A stretch of DNA of 12,615 nucleotides, taken from contig JADGJH010000997.1 of NCBI GenBank assembly GCA_027596945.1, positions 1 through 12,615 of the forward strand, written 5' to 3'. This document shows, piece after piece, positions 8,185-12,615 of the stretch (the first letter of the stretch is position 1; each line of letters begins with the position of its first letter). The notes under the pieces are model-generated. The model saw only the letters and a program-made list of their open reading frames with translations, was not told the origin of the DNA and did no database searches. The translations under genes and the position numbers were made by a program. The DNA is from Physocladia obscura. Lineage: Eukaryota > Chytridiomycota > Chytridiomycetes > Chytridiales > Chytriomycetaceae.

Positions 8185-10031
8185 ATGCAAACCGCTGTTC
8201 CCTCGACAGCAATTATAACATCAGCCAGTGTACATGGCTCCACGGAAATTGCTTCGAAAGATTTTGGATCGGTAATCCATAGAAAGTCGCTTTTTCCGCC
8301 TCAAGAGCAAGCAGAACAAAATCGCGGAATTCTGCTCACGAGAAAAGACGGAAAATCAAAAAATAGAGCGTCATTTATGTAAAATTCGCACTTTGTTTTC
8401 TATATACATATGCAATATCAGGCAGATTTATTTTTAATCAGATTTGACACCCTCCAACAAGAACGGCAAATATCAACAATGTTTGAAGAAATTCCTGAGG
8501 ATTTACGATTCAATAAAGCAACGCGACAGCAGTCTCTTCGTCAGCCCTCAGTTGCAAAAGGAGATTATAAGTATACCATAATTTTTTCACTCCAATACAT
8601 TGCTCAAAGACCACTGCCAGACAAAACAATATTGAATTTGCAAAAAAGACATTCAATTTGGCATTCTTGAAAAGTATCTGTATTTTTTCAGAGCGTCCTT
8701 TAAAAAATATATTGATATCAACAAGGTTATTGCAGAGCAAGCGATTTCGCGTCGATGCCCCGGGAAATTCGGATCAAAGTTCATACAGATACTTGAAAGC
8801 CCCGACTTCGATGCATTTGTTCTTTCAGCAGCCAATTACGCGCGCTGGCATGTCCAGATACTGCACTTGGAAAAAATGAAACTGTTTCAGCCACTTTTGG
8901 GTTCAACGGCAGCGACTGCCGACGAAAACAATGCCTCTGCGGGTGACTTAGAGTTCAGTCAGACTGCTGCTGCCTCACGAAAAGACACAAATTTAGACAA
9001 TAATCAAAGTGGTAAAAAGATTGTTGGACAATCGAGTAACAATTCTGTATTGGGCGGCATTATGCGCGGCCATGTGCGTCATGTCTTTGCAGAGGATGGT
9101 GGTGGCACTGTGACCCTTGAAGAGGCGGAAAAAAATCTTGCAAGTGAGCTGCACAAGTTTGCAACTGCATATTGCTATCTACTGTTGCTGATTTCAAGAC
9201 ATAGCGTAGAACCTGCAAAAGAACGAGCATATTTTGAGGTTAGAAGATTTTCTACTCCAGTTAATTATAATAGAACGAATAATAATAATAACAATTGATA
9301 AGAGTATCTACGCAGTCACAAAAGACGTATCCAACGCGTTAATAAACCTGCCAACATACTCAAATCCAATAGAATTAGAACTAAACCGCATGTTCCGAGG
9401 AGCACTATTTTGTGGAACACTCAGCCAAGAGTCCAGAGTTGGCGGCATTCAAAACACAGCACCGAAAAAACGAATCAGTATAATTGCAGTCTCAAAGGAT
9501 CTTTGGGGCAGCAATATTGGCACCCCATCGTCAATATTGTCACCGTCTCGACCACTTTCAGCGAGAAGACCTGTTTCGGCTTTTAACTCTGTCATTTCTG
9601 TGGCTACTGTAGCAACTGGTAGTACAAGCAGACCAAGTATAGCATTCACGACAGTCCAAAATTTTCCAATTGGCAGCAACGCGGCCGCTTCGTCTCGCAG
9701 CGATCCGTTACCGAAACAGAAATTTAAAGGAAAAATTTCGGCATGTCTGTCAAAATCAGTTGATTCTGCAACAGGCGCAGCAGGACATATTAACACTAAC
9801 GACGCAAATGCTGCAGCAGCACTAGCAGTGGCATCAACAACAGCAACAACAGCAACAGCAAACACATCTTTTGAAGAGTCGATGAAAATCATCACACAGC
9901 AGAAAACCGTCTTACCGCCGATGACTTCAGCGAAAAAGAAGAAACGGATCTCCCTGACCGATATCAGGATGGCGAGATCTCCTTTGGCGAATGCAGTCCT
10001 TCCGCCACCGCAAAGATTTCTGTTTTCGTGA
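8185..10031 (+). CDS. PPP1R36: PPP1R36-like protein (putative protein phosphatase 1 regulatory subunit 36)
   Basis: PPP1R36 is a PP1-associated protein found in ciliated lineages and expressed in testis in mammals. Exons 8185-8378, 8442-8570, 8692-9238, 9303-10031 give 532 aa in frame. Family-like parts: SFKKYIDINKVIAEQA (~110-125), FIQILESPDFDAFVLSA followed by NYARWHVQ (~138-163), EEAEKNLASELHKFATAYCY then LLL (~251-273), and ERAYFESIYAV followed by ELNRMFRGALF. The FES triplet (289-291) is made only by splicing exons 3 and 4, which supports the model. The last ~210 residues are Ser/Ala/Thr-rich low complexity, including a CAA/CAG-type repeat. I see no strict RVxF PP1-docking motif; RPSIAF (~9630-9647) is only a loose match. 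The second intron (121 nt) is suspicious and may hide coding sequence. ATG 8185 is the first in frame; an upstream ORF precedes it. The stop lies 17 bp from the stop of the opposing gene. Family assignment rests on recognised patterns, not on a search. Confidence 0.72.
9278..9290 (+). repeat. AAT trinucleotide microsatellite in intron 3 of the PPP1R36-like gene
   Basis: Four AAT units plus a partial one lie 12 nt upstream of the 3' splice site of the 9239-9302 intron. The acceptor itself is GATAAG with almost no pyrimidine tract. Length change in this repeat would alter the branch-to-acceptor distance. Confidence 0.7.
9835..9861 (+). repeat. CAA/CAG coding microsatellite
   Basis: Nine consecutive CAA or CAG triplets in the nucleotide sequence. 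In the PPP1R36-like frame they are read as ACA and GCA, so they give a Thr/Ala run rather than polyglutamine. This explains an Ala/Val-rich open frame on the opposite strand that is not a gene. Confidence 0.8.
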
Positions 10032-10048
10032 AAATTAAAATTTTTTAT
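10032..10048. terminator. 17-bp tail-to-tail junction with AATAAA signals for the minus-strand gene
   Basis: Only 17 bp separate the TGA of the PPP1R36-like gene (10029-10031) from the TAA of the minus-strand gene (10049-10051). On the minus strand two overlapping AATAAA hexamers cover 10053-10044 and include the stop codon. Cleavage would then occur inside the last exon of the PPP1R36-like gene, so the two transcripts must overlap antisense. Confidence 0.6.
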
Positions 10049-11723
10049 TTATTTCTGAATTTTTGGCATGATGGGTTTTTGGCTATCGATTTTCGCCATG
10101 ATTGCTTGTATATCAAGTACAGAAGCACCTTTTTGCTGCAACAAGCTTTCAATCATGCCTTCAAGTTCAGCAACTTGAGTTTTCAAAGATCTGTTTGTTT
10201 TAGGTTTATGTTTTGGTCAAAAAAAAAAAAAGTTATAAACAAAAACCTGTTGAATATAATCAAACTCGCGTTCGTTTGATGCTCTTCATGCAACTGAGCC
10301 TTCAACTGCTCAACGCTCTTGATGTCCGTAAACATAAACTTTTTGTTCGTTTCGAGCTCCTTCACGGCGGCGCTCTTGTCTTTAACGGCGGCCGCCTCTC
10401 GTTTTTCGCTTTCTTTTAGTTTCAGTTCAAGCTCGGCGATTCGCTGCGATTGTTCGGTTATTGTTGTTTGTAGGTCCAAGAGGTCGCCTTCGGGGTTTCT
10501 AATCACTGTTGCTGTGGTGCTGTTAATGCCGTTGTTTTCCGCGGCGAGATCTGCGAGTACAGTGGCATGTGAAGTTGATGCTGGTGACGGTCTTTTAGAT
10601 GCACTACTTCGTCTCTAGAAAAAAAAAAGGTGGAAAAAAAAAAATAAAGAGTTGTGTGTTGTTGGCGAAAGAAAGTGATACAATTAAAAAAAAAACAAAC
10701 CGGTATCAAATCAGAATCATCAACACCAACACCAGTAACATCTGGAGCAAACGTTATTCGTTTCTGTCGTTCTACAGGTGCACTCGCAACTCTCACAATA
10801 TCTCCAGCGACACCAGCTGATAATCCAGAACTTTGCAATTCCACAGCACTCATATATCCACCACCACTGCCACTGCTGCCACTGTTGCTTGCAGCTGTAA
10901 TTCGCGCGCTTGCGGCTGTAACTCGGCTCCGCGAAACAAGCTGATGACTGTTGCTATTATTGTTCGTGAGATTATTTCGCCGCCGTTGGGCAATTGAGCC
11001 TGCTGCTGCCGCTGCTGTTGTTGCTGCGCCAGCAACGGCACTTGTACTGTCACTCCGAGACGCGGTGTGCAATGACATTGAAGTGTTTGTGGAGGCGAAT
11101 TTCCCACTGCGCGGCTTTGATGGCGGTACTGGCGCTGGTGGAGTCTTTTGTCGCATGATGCTAACAGGTGCTTCGATTGTGGATCGAATTGGCGGGGGAG
11201 CGGCGGGTAGAGTTGTTGTTGGCGTTGCCATTGATAATTGTGATGGAGGTGTTGACGAAGAAGAAGAAGAAGGCCGTGGTGGTTGCATTTGAATTTCTGG
11301 CATTGCGGTTGCTGATTGGATATTTTGCCAAAGGCTAGTTGCTGATGTCTCTGTTTGTATCAGTGAAACATTTGGATATAAACTTTTATTGGCGAGAGCG
11401 GTTACGGAGATGGCAGTTTGCTGAGTCGAGATTGACGCTGCTGAAGTTCCTGAATTATTTGAAGGAGAAACATATTTTGAAGGTGTCTTTTGCGATGCTC
11501 GGGTTTTTGATGGCGTGCTCGAAAATATCGACGGTCTATTTGGAGTTTGGTTTGGCGCATCGCCAGCAGCGGCGGCGGATGATGATGATTTGGTGAATGA
11601 AGTTCGTCGGCTGAGTGCTATTGTTTGTTTGTCAGTATTTCTTAAAAGTATTCCAACGGTTCCCGTACTCGACTTTGCCAGTATTGAGCCTTCCGAGAAT
11701 TTTGATGTGGTGCTGGATGCCAT
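10049..11723 (-). CDS. Uncharacterised Ser/Ala/Thr-rich protein with C-terminal coiled coil (510 aa)
   Basis: Not recognised. Exons in transcript order: 11723-10701 (341 codons), 10614-10247, 10190-10049; introns of 86 nt (GTTTGT to TTCTAG) and 56 nt (GTTTTT to AAACAG). All junctions keep frame and total 1533 nt. The first intron happens to be open in the exon-1 frame, so a plain ORF reading gives a wrong 406-aa product ending in a Phe-rich tail. Residues 1-341 are low complexity: runs of Ser and Ala, Pro-rich patches (PPRPSSSSSSTPP, TPPAPVPPSKPRSGK), TPSK repeats and a basic patch, then VERQKRITFAPDVTG. A second basic segment (RRSSASKRPSP, 342-352) precedes a charged coiled coil from ~385 (DLLDLQTTITEQSQRIAELE) to ~490, ending PIMPKIQK. 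No signal peptide or membrane segment. The shape resembles microtubule- or cytoskeleton-associated scaffolds, but that is only an impression. The ATG at 11723 is the first in frame; the frame upstream is open ~16 codons without another ATG. Confidence 0.78.
11001..11030. repeat. CTG/GCC-type trinucleotide run inside exon 1 of the Ser/Ala-rich gene
   Basis: Near-tandem TGC, TGT and GCC triplets encode an Ala run (TTAAAAAGS) on the minus strand. A similar GAA run at about 11257-11271 encodes six Ser. Both are imperfect coding microsatellites. They account for the long shadow frame on the plus strand at 10951-11292. Confidence 0.65.
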
Positions 11724-12168
11724 TCTCAGGTACTTATTCCGTAGCGGTTTCCAAGAATAAACATCTTAAAATAGAAAATAGAGTGGAAAATAATTGATGA
11801 GTAATGGTTTTCAAGTACAGACCATGTGGGGAGGGGGACATGGATGCTCTCTGAACAAAAGAACAGAATTTAGGCATTAAACAGAAGATGTTTAAATATA
11901 AATTTTGCTATTTGATCCTTTGATCCCTTTTAAGGCTGGTTTCAGAGATGAAACACAACAAAGATTGGTGAAGTGAAACCAATCTGAAATCTTTGAACTT
12001 TCCATTTCGAAGAAAACAAACAGACCCTTATACCCACATCGCAAACCGCCGTATCGTATATCGCAGGCTTGCTCGCACCCTCTCATTCGCAAGCCAGGAT
12101 ATTTTGATCACAGATCAGCAGAAACAACAGCATCCACCGAGAAAGACGGGCCATCGAAAAAGCCGAAA
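11724..12168. promoter_or_regulatory. 445-bp divergent intergenic region between the Ser/Ala-rich gene and the SH3 gene
   Basis: This is the largest non-coding interval in the window and must serve two head-to-head genes. It is AT-rich and includes TTTAAATATAAAT at about 11891-11903 (TATA-like), a GGGGAGGGGG tract inside a CCATGT/ACATGG inverted repeat (11822-11843), a direct repeat TTTGATCC (about 11911-11926), and an inverted repeat of opposed CCAAT boxes (11962-11985). I found no RNA gene. The frame entering the SH3 gene is open back to about 11972 without an ATG. Confidence 0.6.
11962..11985. repeat. Perfect 8-bp inverted repeat carrying opposed CCAAT boxes
   Basis: AGATTGGT (11962-11969) and ACCAATCT (11978-11985) are exact reverse complements separated by 8 nt. 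Each arm contains a CCAAT box, one for each strand, which is the binding core of the CCAAT-binding (HAP/NF-Y) complex. The location between two divergent genes fits a shared regulatory element. Confidence 0.6.
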
Positions 12169-12615
12169 ATGACTAATATTCACAACCAGCCATTTGTGCT
12201 GAATGCGGGAATCAACTGCGAGCGAATCTTCAAGATCAAGGCCGTGTCGGGGCATCGACCAGACGCCGATCCGATGCTTGTGGCACAGGGGTTTATTCCA
12301 TTCAAAAAAGGGCAGGCTTTCTATGTACTATCGCATTATCCGCAACTGGATGCATATTTTGTGAGGTGGGTGGGGTATCTCGTGTGAAAGACGCATAAAC
12401 TCATTTTGATAACCCAGCAATCAATACGCCGTGCCGTTCGGACGGAATGCGCTGTGTGGGCTTGTGCCGGCGCCGCTGTTCAACGTGGTCGACTTGTACA
12501 GTGCCGACTCGACAAAGGTGCCAGTGGCGACGCCGTCAATGCCGTCGCCGCCGCACTCGCCGGCATCGTCGACGTCGGCGACGGGCGTGGGCGTGGGCGC
12601 GGGCGTGGGCGCGGG
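12169..12615 (+). CDS. SH3-domain protein, N-terminal part (3' end outside window)
   Basis: The ATG at 12169 opens exon 1 (12169-12365), followed by a 52-nt intron (12366-12417, GTGGGT to CCCAG) and exon 2 from 12418 to the window edge. The split codon gives Ser, so the text reads FVSNQYAVPFGRNALCGLVP. An SH3 fold is suggested by FKKGQAFYVL (diverging turn and beta-b, ~44-53), then a short n-Src-like stretch, and GLVPAPLFNVVDL (~78-90), the usual GLVP-x-x-F end of an SH3 domain. The usual ALYDY start is absent and the RT loop is unusual, so this is a divergent SH3 of a type I associate with fungal Bem1-like adaptors; that link is tentative. After the domain comes a Pro/Ser/Thr linker and a Gly-Val/Gly-Ala run. 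Base composition changes sharply to GC-rich in exon 2. The frame is open upstream of the ATG without another ATG, so an upstream exon is possible. Confidence 0.7.
12585..12615 (+). repeat. GC-rich GGCGTGGGCGCG minisatellite at window edge
   Basis: Tandem 6-nt units GGCGTG and GGCGCG encode alternating Gly-Val and Gly-Ala in the SH3 gene. The repeat continues past the end of the window, so its full length is unknown. Confidence 0.7.

Noticed and set aside
9449..9895. 148-aa Ala/Val-rich minus-strand open frame
   Set aside because: It is the reverse reading of the Thr/Ala/Ser-rich tail of the PPP1R36-like gene and its CAA/CAG repeat.
10503..10703. Read-through of exon 1 of the Ser/Ala-rich gene to give a 406-aa protein
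   Set aside because: The last part is Phe-rich sequence from a T-rich intron in a wrong frame. Splicing GTTTGT to TTCTAG restores the frame of the coiled coil that follows.
10951..11292. 113-aa plus-strand open frame rich in Ala, Val and Gly
   Set aside because: Antisense to the trinucleotide-repeat part of the Ser/Ala-rich gene; no splice or start context supports it.

Overview
The window is nuclear DNA of an intron-rich, very compact eukaryote, most likely a flagellated early-diverging fungus (chytrid-like). Three things point there. The partial histone H3 at the left edge has the fungal-type C-terminus (Ala at position 110, tail ending RLRGERS). The lipase gene has the short fungal DDHD-phospholipase layout. 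Two genes belong to families restricted to organisms with motile cilia (CFAP119 and a PPP1R36-like protein). I placed 22 introns with reasonable confidence, all GT-AG and 44-129 nt long, plus at least one uncertain intron at the 5' end of CFAP119. Most coding sequence is AT-rich, but the last ~200 bp are strongly GC-rich.

Layout: (1) 1-162 (+), C-terminal 53 residues of histone H3. (2) 266-3568 (+), 11-exon DDHD-domain phospholipase A1-type gene, 872 aa, with the GHSLGS nucleophile motif and all four DDHD-signature residues. (3) 3643-5012 (+), CFAP119/CCDC189, a ciliary central-apparatus protein; its first exon is uncertain. (4) 8109-5042 (-), 7-exon gene for an unrecognised 902-aa coiled-coil protein. 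(5) 8185-10031 (+), 4-exon PPP1R36-like gene, 532 aa. (6) 11723-10049 (-), 3-exon gene for an unrecognised Ser/Ala/Thr-rich protein with a C-terminal coiled coil, 510 aa. (7) 12169-12615 (+), 5' part of an SH3-domain protein that runs off the window.

Spacing is extremely tight. Stop-to-ATG gaps are 103 and 74 bp. The two tail-to-tail pairs are separated by 29 bp and 17 bp. The head-to-head pair 4/5 shares a 75-bp upstream region. Only the 445-bp region between genes 6 and 7 is a sizeable non-coding interval; it holds a perfect inverted repeat built on opposed CCAAT boxes.

Functionally, the centre of the window (3643-10031) reads as a small ciliary neighbourhood: a central-pair protein, a coiled-coil protein of unknown function, and a putative PP1 regulatory subunit. 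The unknown coiled-coil gene lies between them and shares its promoter region with the PP1 regulator, so it is a reasonable candidate for a new ciliary or basal-body component. I see no mobile element, CRISPR array, tRNA or rRNA gene.
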